DNA from: Clostridium sp.
GTDB taxonomy: Bacteria > Bacillota > Clostridia > Lachnospirales > Lachnospiraceae
DNA: 56,042 nt
Direction: 5' to 3'
NCBI GenBank assembly: GCA_023664325.1
Contig: JAMPFS010000001.1
Location: 24,420-80,461, forward strand
In this document: positions 41,031 through 48,796 of the stretch, piece after piece
Layout of the letters: each line of letters starts with the position of its first letter
How positions within the stretch are numbered: the stretch's first letter is position 1
The notes under the pieces: model-generated
Told to the model about the DNA's origin: nothing
The model's input: only the letters and a program-made list of their open reading frames with translations
Databases searched by the model: none
Made by a program: the position numbers and the translations under genes

Positions 41031-41654
41031 TCATTCATCCTCTCCGGTTTCCGGTTCTGCTTCCGTCTCTTCTCCGTTCACATTTACTATGCAAATCAAT
41101 TTATGCCCTTCGCATCTGCATGTAATCATAGCCGTTCCCGGCCCCTTTGCAAGAATATATACATATCCGTTTCCCACGGAACCGAACTTTGCCACGGATG
41201 TATCACTATTCGACCATTGAATATGCTTATTCTTCGCATATAATAAGTCAAGCCTGAAGGAATCCCCTTCTTCCATGGTATGCTCTGTTTCTGACAGCTT
41301 TGGTACAGCCTTTTTCACAGTTACCCTGCATTTCAGTGTCTTCTTGTATGTTTTTTTCTTCTTTTCATATGTAACCTTCGCTTTGATAATAGCCTTTCCC
41401 TGCTTAACGGCTGTAATCTGCCCCTTTTTATTCACCTTTGCTATATTTTTCTTTGATGCGGCATATTTTGCCGTTTTAATCCTTACGCCATCTGCTGTTT
41501 TTACCCTAAGTGTTTTCTTCTGCCGGTATCCGTCTGCTACGCTTAATGTCATCTTTTTTGGCAGCGATATATCTGCTGCCCTTGCATTCACGGAAGGCAT
41601 CATCAGTATCAGCATGATAACCAAAACAAAAGACAATAATAATTTCTTTACCAT
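41031..41654 (-). CDS. secreted Big2-like (bacterial Ig-like) protein
   Basis: 207 residues. Signal peptide at 1-27: MVKKLLLSFVLVIMLILMMPS then an ARA-A cleavage region. Two Ig-like modules follow: YAASKKNIAKVNKKGQITAVKQGKAIIKAKVTY and IQWSNSDTSVAKFGSVGNGYVYILAKGPGTAMITCRC, the second near the C-terminus, then an acidic tail. Big2 domains occur in surface adhesion proteins of Clostridia. Here it is short and lacks a sortase or S-layer anchor. It lies 21 bp downstream of topB and may be co-transcribed, which is an unusual partner. Confidence 0.8.
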   Translation of the reverse strand: MVKKLLLSFVLVIMLILMMPSVNARAADISLPKKMTLSVADGYRQKKTLRVKTADGVRIKTAKYAASKKNIAKVNKKGQITAVKQGKAIIKAKVTYEKKKKTYKKTLKCRVTVKKAVPKLSETEHTMEEGDSFRLDLLYAKNKHIQWSNSDTSVAKFGSVGNGYVYILAKGPGTAMITCRCEGHKLICIVNVNGEETEAEPETGEDE

Positions 41655-41675
41655 CGTTATCCTCCATATCCCTTT

Positions 41676-44000
41676 CTAATTATTTCCCCAGCCGGAAGTG
41701 TCAAATTGAATCACTATCTCACCATTTTCATTTTCAGCTAAGATAAGATCGGGGGTAAATTCTTTGCCCGCCTTGCTGATAAAGCCTTTCACCTTTTTTA
41801 ACTGTCCTTTTTCTAATAATTTCTTTAATTCAGAATCGCTAAATGCCTTGGTTCCCATCTTCCTGAATAATTTTACCCCGCAGTCGCAAAAAAGCCCTCC
41901 ACGGTTAATTTTTACTGCATTTCCACAGAAAGGGCATTCAACACCGGAGCCAAAATCAAATTCGATTCCTTCCTCTCCCAATTTCAGCCTTGCCCTAAAT
42001 GTTTCCCCATTCTTCTTTTTTAAGGTATATGTTTCTGTTGTTTTGCCCGCACATAATGCCTCCAGCATATCTTCTGATATATTCTTCCCGCATATCTGCT
42101 TACTGATCTTAAACCCGCAGTTCGGGCAGTGATAGGAATATTGTGAAGTTCTGAAATGGGTGCCGCACTTCGGACAGCCAGTATTGACAACCGGCACTTT
42201 TGTTTCCATTCCATCTACCTGCCGTATCATTTTCCTTAAACTGGTAATGATCTCCGAATATACCTCTTCATACTCGGCCTCCCCACGCTGCACTTCCTTA
42301 ATTTTTGTATCCAGTTTGGCTGCAAAAACAGGCGATATGATATCAAGCTCCTTAATCGAATCAATATATCTTTTCCCTGTATTGGTAATATACAGCCCAC
42401 TCTTTTGCTCTTCTATATATCCACGGTTTAACAGGTCAGAGATAATGGCAGCTCTTGTAGAAGATGTCCCGATTCCTTTTGATTCAGCCATTGCTTTCTT
42501 TAACACCGGATCATTGATTTGGGAAGCGATATTCTCCATGGCATTCAGCAGCGTGGCCTGGGTTAATCTCCTTGGAGGCCTTGTGATACCTTCCTTTGGA
42601 TCAACAGACTCCGCCTGTATCGGATCGCCTTCATCGACCATGGGGATCACATTGTCCCTCAGCCGACTGTATAAGTTTCTCCATCCAGGATTGATCACGA
42701 TCTTGCCTCTTGCTATAAAATCATATTGATCATCATGCCTTATGATGATAACCGTCTTATCTTCTTCCAATTTAGGCAGAAATTGAGCCAGCAGCCTTGC
42801 ATAGATCATATGGCAGATATTCTTTTCTTCTTCACTCAATTTGGACAGGTTCGGTCTATTGGACGTAGGAAGCAGGGCATCATGTGATTCTTTTTCCACT
42901 TCCTTGTTGTTTACCACATTTTTATCCTTTAAAACACGTTCAAAATCATCCTGATTCACGGAAGCCGCATATGGTTTCAAATCATCAAATACATCCATCA
43001 GTTTAAGCATGTCAGGGAACTCTTTTGCTTTTTCGGATGAAACATACCGGCATTGTGTCCTCGGATAAGATATCAGCTTATGTTTTACATATAATGACTG
43101 GAGGATTTCCAATGTTTTTGCAGGGCTGTATCCGTACTTTCCGCCCGCTTCACTCTGGATGGCGGCCAGATCGTATAATTTTGGTGCATTTGTATAGGTT
43201 CTTTCCGTTTTCTTTGATTGGATGATTCCTTTTACGGAAACATCCGGGATATCACTGATATTGTCAAACTGGACGGTATGAATGCCATCCTCCGTATATT
43301 CAGCGGTAAATTCCCCGTCTTTTGTTTCATAATGGGCATTTAACGTGTAAAATTTCCGGGGCTTGAAATGATCAATCGCCATGGAGTTATCATATACCAT
43401 CTTAAGCGTAGGGGCTTTCACCCTGCCGGTCGTTATTAATTCCCCCGCCTGTACGGTTACTGCCCTTGTCCCATTCATGCCGAACAGCCAGTCTGCCCTT
43501 GAACGGAGCAGGAATGACTGTATGAATCTTTTATGGGTAATATCCGCATGATAATCGGTCATGCTTAATAATGACTTCAATATTTCCCTGTCGGTTAAGG
43601 AATGCTCGATAAACCGCAGGGCAGGCATATGTTCAATGCCAAGGAAATGCTCCAGTAAGTAATAAATGCCATACCCTTCAACATCTGAGTCCGTGCCTAC
43701 GATTATCCCGTCTATAGATTGTACCCTTTTCCGGATATCTGCGATGATTTTCTTCTTCCCGGTATCATCCGAGGATTTTATCTGCCATACATCCGGAATC
43801 ATGGGATAATCAATCTCTCCCCACTGCTTATCTTTCCAGTCCGGATAATCAGTCGGTTCATAATAGGCACAGACATGCCCTACCAGATAAACAAAATCTA
43901 TATCCCCTATCTTGCTCCGGATTTCACTTTTATGGTTCTCATAACATGCCTTTACATCATTCATAAGAGAAGATTTTTCTGCAATAAATAAATATTTCAA
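41676..44000 (-). CDS. topB: DNA topoisomerase III
   Basis: 774 residues from a TTG start with GGGGG upstream. TOPRIM: MKYLFIAEKSSLMNDV, GTDSDVEGYGIYYLLE. Catalytic tyrosine in LISYPRTQCRYVS. ARAS-like motif and GIGTSSTRAAIISDLLNRGYI. C-terminal zinc ribbons CPKCGTHFRTSQYSYHCPNCGF and CPFCGNAVKINRGGLFCDCG. Type IA enzyme that decatenates single-stranded regions, typical of conjugative elements and plasmids (TraE/TopB). Five bp after the 44006 gene, so likely one operon. Confidence 0.95.
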   Translation of the reverse strand: MKYLFIAEKSSLMNDVKACYENHKSEIRSKIGDIDFVYLVGHVCAYYEPTDYPDWKDKQWGEIDYPMIPDVWQIKSSDDTGKKKIIADIRKRVQSIDGIIVGTDSDVEGYGIYYLLEHFLGIEHMPALRFIEHSLTDREILKSLLSMTDYHADITHKRFIQSFLLRSRADWLFGMNGTRAVTVQAGELITTGRVKAPTLKMVYDNSMAIDHFKPRKFYTLNAHYETKDGEFTAEYTEDGIHTVQFDNISDIPDVSVKGIIQSKKTERTYTNAPKLYDLAAIQSEAGGKYGYSPAKTLEILQSLYVKHKLISYPRTQCRYVSSEKAKEFPDMLKLMDVFDDLKPYAASVNQDDFERVLKDKNVVNNKEVEKESHDALLPTSNRPNLSKLSEEEKNICHMIYARLLAQFLPKLEEDKTVIIIRHDDQYDFIARGKIVINPGWRNLYSRLRDNVIPMVDEGDPIQAESVDPKEGITRPPRRLTQATLLNAMENIASQINDPVLKKAMAESKGIGTSSTRAAIISDLLNRGYIEEQKSGLYITNTGKRYIDSIKELDIISPVFAAKLDTKIKEVQRGEAEYEEVYSEIITSLRKMIRQVDGMETKVPVVNTGCPKCGTHFRTSQYSYHCPNCGFKISKQICGKNISEDMLEALCAGKTTETYTLKKKNGETFRARLKLGEEGIEFDFGSGVECPFCGNAVKINRGGLFCDCGVKLFRKMGTKAFSDSELKKLLEKGQLKKVKGFISKAGKEFTPDLILAENENGEIVIQFDTSGWGNN

Positions 44001-44005
44001 ACCAA

Positions 44006-44761
44006 TCAGCCCCCTATCACATCAATAATTTCCATATTATCTTCCAGTTTAAATCGGATGCCGTCACCGGAAACATAAAATTCTTCCATAATCTCTTCTT
44101 TGGTCATCCCCGCCATGCCGTCTTCATTAATGAAGATTCCAAACATTTTACTTTCATTTGGTGCATGAACCGTTCCTTTGATAATCCCTGTGGTAACAAA
44201 CTGATACATGATTCCGGTAATAATTTCATCCCGGAACTCCGCAGTCAGTGTCTGCTTTGAAATCACGATCTGGAAACTGGGTACTCCTTTATTAAAATAA
44301 GATAATGTTACATCCGTATCCGCATTGACATAGCCAAGTATCTTATCTACAACTTTTTCAATTTCCTCTTTTTGTGCGATATTTACGGAAGACTGTATGT
44401 GTTTTGCCAGCTCGCCATATACGGCATTGGTAATATCATCTGCGATACTGAGAAAGAGGCAGGTATCCGTATCCCATCTTTCCATTCTTTCCAATATGGT
44501 TGCTTTATCAAGATAGGAGCAGAAATATGCATATGCATCTATGATTTCTTCGATCTCCTCCATACTGAATTCTTTACGGCCCTTATATTTTTCTGATTGT
44601 TCTTCGAGGAAATCCAAGATCTTGTTTTTATCCCCTTGTGCCGCAACTGCCATTAGCTGTGATGCCAATGTTTCATGATATTCCTGCTTTGCTTCCTGCA
44701 CTTTACTTGTTCTATTTGTTCTGAGTGGCATTTCAATAACCTTTCCTGCCAAATTTTCCAC
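44006..44761 (-). CDS. hypothetical protein upstream of topB
   Basis: 251 residues from a GTG start (the binding site is close to it; a later start is possible). Helical N-terminal half (QEYHETLASQLMAVAAQGDKNKILDFLEEQ, FSMEEIEEIIDAYAYFC), then an alpha/beta C-terminal half with VTLSYFNKGVPSFQIVISK and GIIKGTVHAPNESKMFGIF. No family recognised. The tight spacing to topB suggests a linked role in element DNA metabolism. Confidence 0.65.
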   Translation of the reverse strand: MENLAGKVIEMPLRTNRTSKVQEAKQEYHETLASQLMAVAAQGDKNKILDFLEEQSEKYKGRKEFSMEEIEEIIDAYAYFCSYLDKATILERMERWDTDTCLFLSIADDITNAVYGELAKHIQSSVNIAQKEEIEKVVDKILGYVNADTDVTLSYFNKGVPSFQIVISKQTLTAEFRDEIITGIMYQFVTTGIIKGTVHAPNESKMFGIFINEDGMAGMTKEEIMEEFYVSGDGIRFKLEDNMEIIDVIGG

Positions 44762-44929
44762 ATCCTTTCCTATTGATTCTCTGTATCATCTTAAAAAAAT
44801 GAATGATTTATGGGTATATTAGCAGATTCTAAAAAAGGCAGGCAGTTACAGAAAAACCACCTTGTTAAATGTTGGTTCGGGTATTTGTTCATATCAGATA
44901 TGCATGATGATATGCTTTCTTTGAAATAT

Positions 44930-44958
44930 TTGACATGGTTATTGATTCAGATTATACT
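44930..44958 (+). promoter_or_regulatory. promoter of the small toxin gene
   Basis: -35 TTGACA, 17-bp spacer, -10 TATACT. Leader of about 95 nt before the toxin start. A second TATAAT-like box near 44989, matching the antitoxin promoter in sequence, could also serve. Confidence 0.7.
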
Positions 44959-44983
44959 ATAGAACATATTTTATAATATACTT

Positions 44984-45036
44984 AATTTATAATATACTTA
45001 ACCGGGCATCCGGGGGATGGCTCTACCTGATCCGAG
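44984..45036 (+). repeat. left arm of the inverted repeat around the toxin gene
   Basis: Reads TATAATATACTTAACC, then CATCCGG and CTGATCCG. The same words occur in order on the opposite strand at 45193-45244. The leader itself can fold: CATCC-GGG-GGATG. Confidence 0.65.
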
Positions 45037-45059
45037 TCTTGCGGAAAGGGGAAATGCTT

Positions 45060-45143
45060 ATGAGTACATACGAAGAATTTATGATTATACTTACTGCAGT
45101 ACTTGTAATGATTGAAATTCTGAACATGAAAAATAAGAAATAG
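45060..45143 (+). CDS. small hydrophobic holin-like toxin, 27 residues
   Basis: MSTYEEFMIILTAVLVMIEI followed by LNMKNKK: a single membrane helix with a charged N-terminus and a lysine tail, the layout of short type I toxins annotated as holin-like toxins in Lachnospiraceae. AAAGGGG lies 9 nt before the ATG. Such peptides disturb the membrane when their antisense RNA is lost. Too short for routine gene calling. Its position next to the right end of the element suits a stabilising function. Confidence 0.75.
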   Translation: MSTYEEFMIILTAVLVMIEILNMKNKK

Positions 45144-45232
45144 CCGTCCTGACCCCGGAAAGTCGACGGCTATTTCTATAGCTAAAATTTTACCGGATCG
45201 GGTAGCTGCTTCTACCTTCCGGATGTCTTGTT
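45130..45232 (-). ncRNA. predicted antisense antitoxin RNA
   Basis: Predicted start from the promoter at 45239-45266 and end from the shared hairpin; about 100 nt. It is complementary to the 3' end of the toxin mRNA over the hairpin. The 5' half resembles the toxin leader. Ends are predictions. Confidence 0.6.
45138..45175. terminator. shared terminator of toxin mRNA and antisense RNA
   Basis: AAATAGCCGTC and GACGGCTATTT, 11-bp perfect stem, overlapping the toxin stop codon. Runs TATTTCTATA on the plus strand and TATTTCTTATTTTTC on the minus strand give U-tracts both ways. Confidence 0.75.
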
Positions 45233-45238
45233 AAGTAT

Positions 45239-45266
45239 ATTATAACAAATTATACTAAAATGTCAA
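45239..45266 (-). promoter_or_regulatory. promoter of the antisense antitoxin RNA
   Basis: Minus strand -35 TTGACA, 16-bp spacer, -10 TATAAT. Stronger by consensus than the toxin promoter, as expected for an antitoxin RNA. Confidence 0.7.
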
Positions 45267-45438
45267 TCAGCAGTTCCACTTGAGTTTCCGTAGTTTTATC
45301 CACAATACCCTGAATCAACCATGTTGATTATCTACAACTTTCAGAAAATATCAAAAAATTAAGGAATTCATTTTTATTTTGCAGTAACAAATCCGCAGAA
45401 TTAAATTATTCAAAAAAATATAAATGCTGGTTAGAACC

Positions 45439-45449
45439 TTTTGATTTTT
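45439..45449. other. candidate right attachment core of the mobile element
   Basis: TTTTGATTTTT as at 9514-9524. The 240 bp from 45245 to 45484 are AT-rich without a gene. The tRNA-Gly gene begins 36 bp to the right and is intact. Confidence 0.3.
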
Positions 45450-45484
45450 CTAGGTTTGCCGCTTTTGCTAGTTTTTCCTCAAAA

Positions 45485-45555
45485 AGCAGATAACGGGAGT
45501 CGAACCCGCCTTTCCAGCTTGGGAAGCTAGCGTTCTACCGATGAACCATATCTGC
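45485..45555 (-). tRNA. tRNA-Gly (anticodon CCC)
   Basis: 71 nt. Acceptor GCAGATA pairs with TATCTGC; D-arm GGTTCATCGGTAGAACG-like; anticodon loop TTCCCAA between CTAGC and GCTGG; T-arm GCGGGTTCGACTCCCGT. CCA is not encoded. First chromosomal gene to the right of the element. Confidence 0.93.
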
Positions 45556-45567
45556 AATCTATACACA

Positions 45568-46395
45568 TTATACGAGTCTTTTACCAGATTTGCAAGCGTT
45601 ATCCAAAAGTTCTTTTTCTAAAATATAATTATGCCAAAGCGGCCCCCTGCCATTTCCCAGGTCAAGACCCGCTGCAATGGCGCCTGCCACATAATTCTTT
45701 GCCCGTTCCACACTATCTTCCATACAGAAACCTTTTGCGAGAAAAGTGGCAATGGCGGAGGATAATGTACATCCTGTTCCGTGGGTGTTTGGATTTCCAA
45801 GTCGTTTACCGGAAACCCAGACAGTCTTTCCGCCTTGATACAACAAATCTTCTGCATCTTCTGACAAATGCCCGCCTTTGATTAAAATTGTTCCTTTATA
45901 ATATGCAGCTATTTTTTCTGCTGCTTTTTGCATATCTTCCCTCTCATCAATTTTGATACCGGAAAGCACCTCTGCTTCACTTATGTTGGGAGTAATAATA
46001 TCTGCAATGGGAATCAGTCTCTGCTTCAACGTCTGTACTGTGCGATCCTCCATCAAAGTACTCCCACTGGTGGCTACCATTACCGGATCTACTACGATAT
46101 TTTCTGCCTTATACTCCACAAGCTTGTCACAAACTGCCTCCATGATATCCGGCGTAGAGATCATACCCAGCTTAACCGCATCTGGACGGATATCGCAAAA
46201 CACTGCATCCATCTGGGAACGCACCATTTGAACCGACACAGTTTCCACACTGTCAACTCCCATTGTATTCTGTGCCGTTAAAGCTGTAATAACAGTCATC
46301 CCATATTCTCCCAAGCATGTAATCGTTTTTAAATCTGCCTGGATGCCGGCTCCACCACTGGAATCCGATCCTGCTATTGATAATATTTTATGCAT
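45568..46395 (-). CDS. thiD: hydroxymethylpyrimidine (phosphate) kinase
   Basis: 275 residues. Phosphorylates HMP and HMP-P to HMP-PP for thiamine synthesis. Ribokinase-like fold: ILSIAGSDSSGGAGIQADLKT (substrate loop), TALTAQNTMGV, VVDPVMVATSGSTLM, TPNISEAEVLSGI, ILIKGGHLSEDAEDLLY and NTHGTGCTLSSAIAT with the catalytic aspartate region. Last gene of the thi operon (97 bp after the HAD gene). Confidence 0.95.
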   Translation of the reverse strand: MHKILSIAGSDSSGGAGIQADLKTITCLGEYGMTVITALTAQNTMGVDSVETVSVQMVRSQMDAVFCDIRPDAVKLGMISTPDIMEAVCDKLVEYKAENIVVDPVMVATSGSTLMEDRTVQTLKQRLIPIADIITPNISEAEVLSGIKIDEREDMQKAAEKIAAYYKGTILIKGGHLSEDAEDLLYQGGKTVWVSGKRLGNPNTHGTGCTLSSAIATFLAKGFCMEDSVERAKNYVAGAIAAGLDLGNGRGPLWHNYILEKELLDNACKSGKRLV

Positions 46396-46492
46396 AATAC
46401 TTCTCCTTCAAAAATTATGATAATTTAGGCAGCTGCAAAAACAGAGTTTCGCCATTACCTGTTTAATAATTATAAATGATTTTGAAACTCTG

Positions 46493-47146
46493 TTAAACAA
46501 ACGGTAAAAGTTCTGCCAGATTCCCCACACAGACATCACAATGTTCCTGCATCTGCTTCCATTTATCGGCAGCGGCCTGTTCATATACTCCTATCACAGT
46601 CAGACCAGCCTTTTTGGCAGTCAGAACTGAATGTATGGAATCCTCTACCATAACAAGCCCCTGACAGGAGGTGCCAATCCGTTCTGCTATACATTCATAG
46701 TATTCCACATAATTCTTGCTATACCCAATCTCCGTACAGGTGTAAATTGCATCAAAACATCCCCAGACACCATGACCTGTTAATGCTCCCTTTACATTTT
46801 CTTCATCTGAAGCAGTTGCAAGGAACAAATGACAGCCCCTCCTTTTCAATTCCCTTATCGTCTCCACCATATGTTTTGTGGCCGGAGCCTTTACATATCT
46901 CTCCCGGATAAATTCCACCACACCATCCGCAATCCCTGCCGCATCTAACGGAATCTGGGGATACTGCTCCTTGATATATGAACCGGCTTCCAGAAGACTC
47001 ATAACAGCACATACACGGTCAAGCTCCTCCGGTGCATCAATATTCCATGCCTCTTTCAGATAAAAGTTCGCAGAATTTTCCCAGATTGACATTGTGTCGA
47101 GCAGCACGCCATCCACATCAAATATAATATTTTTATATTGCTCCAT
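46493..47146 (-). CDS. HAD-superfamily phosphatase in the thiamine operon
   Basis: 217 residues from ATG 47146 (AGAGGAAA upstream; a longer frame begins at 47200). Beta-phosphoglucomutase/Gph-like HAD: motif I IIFDVDGVLLDT (nucleophile and acid Asp), motif II LATASDEEN, motif IV VMVEDSIHSVLTAKKAG. It acts on a small phosphate ester. Lying between thiE and thiD, it might dephosphorylate a thiamine intermediate such as thiamine phosphate, or repair a damaged one; that is inference from context. No specificity residue is visible. Confidence 0.85.
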   Translation of the reverse strand: MEQYKNIIFDVDGVLLDTMSIWENSANFYLKEAWNIDAPEELDRVCAVMSLLEAGSYIKEQYPQIPLDAAGIADGVVEFIRERYVKAPATKHMVETIRELKRRGCHLFLATASDEENVKGALTGHGVWGCFDAIYTCTEIGYSKNYVEYYECIAERIGTSCQGLVMVEDSIHSVLTAKKAGLTVIGVYEQAAADKWKQMQEHCDVCVGNLAELLPFV

Positions 47147-47213
47147 CCATTTATTTCCTCTCGTCCATATGTATATTTCCTGAAAATGCCAGGAAACCAT
47201 TTTGCAGATTCAA

Positions 47214-47876
47214 CTAGTCCTGTACAAGCTGTTTTGCTGCCACAAGTAATGTCTTTGCTGCCGCCCTGATATCCTCTGCTGCAAAAATGGCTGAGACCAC
47301 TGCAACGCCATCCACGCCTGTTCCCTTTAAGTCCAAAATATTTCCCGAATGGATTCCTCCAATGGCAACTACCGGAATTGTGACCGCCTGACAGATTGCG
47401 CAAAGTGTTTCCAATGACACATCATCTGCATCTGACTTGGTAGAAGTGCAGAATATGGAGCCAACGCCAAGATAATCTGCACCATTTTTTTCTGCCTCCA
47501 ATGCCTGCTCCACCGTCTGCGCAGACACACCGATAATCTTATCCGGTCCAAGCATCTGCCTGACCTTCGTCAGTTTTTCATCACTCTGCCCTATGTGTAC
47601 TCCATCTGCATCAATCAGCTTTGCAATTTCCACTTCATCATTGACAACATAAGGTACATGATATTGGTCTGTTATGCACTTTACCTCTTTCGCGAGCTTT
47701 ACAAATTTCTCATAGGGCAGCTCCTTTTCCCGAATCTGTATAAAGGTCGCTCCTCCTTCTAAAGCCTCGCCAACAACTTCAGGCAGGGTTCTCCCATCCA
47801 ACCACATGGAATCCGTCACGGCATAAAGGCACATAGCGTCCAATATTTCCTGTTTTGTATATTTCTTCATAAGCAA
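47214..47876 (-). CDS. thiE: thiamine phosphate synthase
   Basis: 220 residues. Joins HMP-PP and thiazole phosphate to thiamine monophosphate. TIM barrel: LYAVTDSMWLDGRTL, EGGATFIQIREKELPYEKF, YVVNDEVEIAKLIDADGVHIGQSD, IIGVSAQTVEQALEAEKNGADYLGVGSIFCTSTK, VVAIGGIHSGNI. The aspartate-rich Mg/pyrophosphate sites are in VNDEVEIA and VHIGQSD. Follows thiM by 21 bp. Confidence 0.95.
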   Translation of the reverse strand: MLMKKYTKQEILDAMCLYAVTDSMWLDGRTLPEVVGEALEGGATFIQIREKELPYEKFVKLAKEVKCITDQYHVPYVVNDEVEIAKLIDADGVHIGQSDEKLTKVRQMLGPDKIIGVSAQTVEQALEAEKNGADYLGVGSIFCTSTKSDADDVSLETLCAICQAVTIPVVAIGGIHSGNILDLKGTGVDGVAVVSAIFAAEDIRAAAKTLLVAAKQLVQD

Positions 47877-47897
47877 ATTCCTCCAACAGAAAAAAAT

Positions 47898-48719
47898 TTA
47901 TATCTCCACAATCTTTGCTCCCTGTTCTAGGGTGTCACCGTCCAGATTGCTCATCGCATCAATTAAATAGTTGCGGAGACTTAAGGTTCCACCCTGCGCT
48001 GCCTTTACTCTTTTTTCTGCTATTTCACCACAGAGTCCCATTGCTGCAACGGCTGCCACAACTGCGGTCAGCGCCCTATCCGTATTCGCTGCCAGATATC
48101 CTGCCACGACACCATTTAACATGCAGCCTGTTCCGGTAATCTTTGACATTTTCTCCACACCATTACGAATCGCAAAAACTTTCTCACTATCTGCCACAAG
48201 ATCAATCGCCCCGGTAATCGCAATAACGGCTCCGGTTGTCTTACTAAGCTCTTTTGCAAAGACCGCTGTCTCGGTCAGATTTTCATCCGTTATGGCATCT
48301 GCCACATCTGCATCCACCCCTTTTGTCGAACCACTTCCGGAATAAACGGTCTTAATCTCGGAGATATTGCCACGGATTACTGCAAATTTTATTTCCTTAA
48401 GCAGACGAAATGTAGTTTCCGTCCTAAGCTTGGATGCACCTGCGCCAACCGGATCCAAGATAACCGGATGGCCTAATTCATTTGCCTTTCTGCCAGCCGC
48501 AATCATGGATTCAATTGTATTTTTATTAAGTGTTCCAATATTGATAACCGTTGCATTACAGATAGATGTAATATCCTCCACATCATCAATCTCATCACTC
48601 ATAATTGGTGACCCGCCACAGGCAAGCATCATATTTGCCACATCATTTACAGTTACATAGTTTGTAATAAAATGAACTAACGGTACGTTTTTTCTCACAT
48701 TTGAAATAATTGTTTTCAT
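47898..48719 (-). CDS. thiM: hydroxyethylthiazole kinase
   Basis: 273 residues. Phosphorylates the thiazole alcohol for salvage. VPLVHFITNYVTVNDVANMMLACGGSPIMSDE at the N-terminus and ITGTGCMLNGVVAGYLAAN (catalytic cysteine region) near the C-terminus. Because thiG, thiS and thiH are not in this operon, the thiazole half probably comes from salvage or from genes elsewhere. 76 bp downstream of thiC; a dispersed repeat sits in that gap. Confidence 0.95.
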   Translation of the reverse strand: MKTIISNVRKNVPLVHFITNYVTVNDVANMMLACGGSPIMSDEIDDVEDITSICNATVINIGTLNKNTIESMIAAGRKANELGHPVILDPVGAGASKLRTETTFRLLKEIKFAVIRGNISEIKTVYSGSGSTKGVDADVADAITDENLTETAVFAKELSKTTGAVIAITGAIDLVADSEKVFAIRNGVEKMSKITGTGCMLNGVVAGYLAANTDRALTAVVAAVAAMGLCGEIAEKRVKAAQGGTLSLRNYLIDAMSNLDGDTLEQGAKIVEI

Positions 48720-48747
48720 GTTTTTTCCTTCTTTCTTTCATGTTGGG

Positions 48748-48796
48748 CAGATAATTGTGAAGCTCCTAATTTCCAAAGCCTGGTTGTGCAATTACC
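48748..48796. repeat. dispersed repeat, copy 2 (half element)
   Basis: Minus strand TTGCACAACCAGGCTTTGG then AAATTAGGAGCTTCACAAT. It matches the right half of copy 4 and the left arm of copy 3. It abuts the thiC stop codon, inside the thi operon. Confidence 0.6.

Noticed and set aside
41275..41679. Rightward hydrophobic frame of 134 codons
   Set aside because: Antisense to the lysine-rich Big2-like protein, which makes it Phe-rich by chance.
45485..45555. tRNA-Gly 3' end as the attachment site of the element
   Set aside because: No copy of the tRNA 3' sequence was found near the integrase end.
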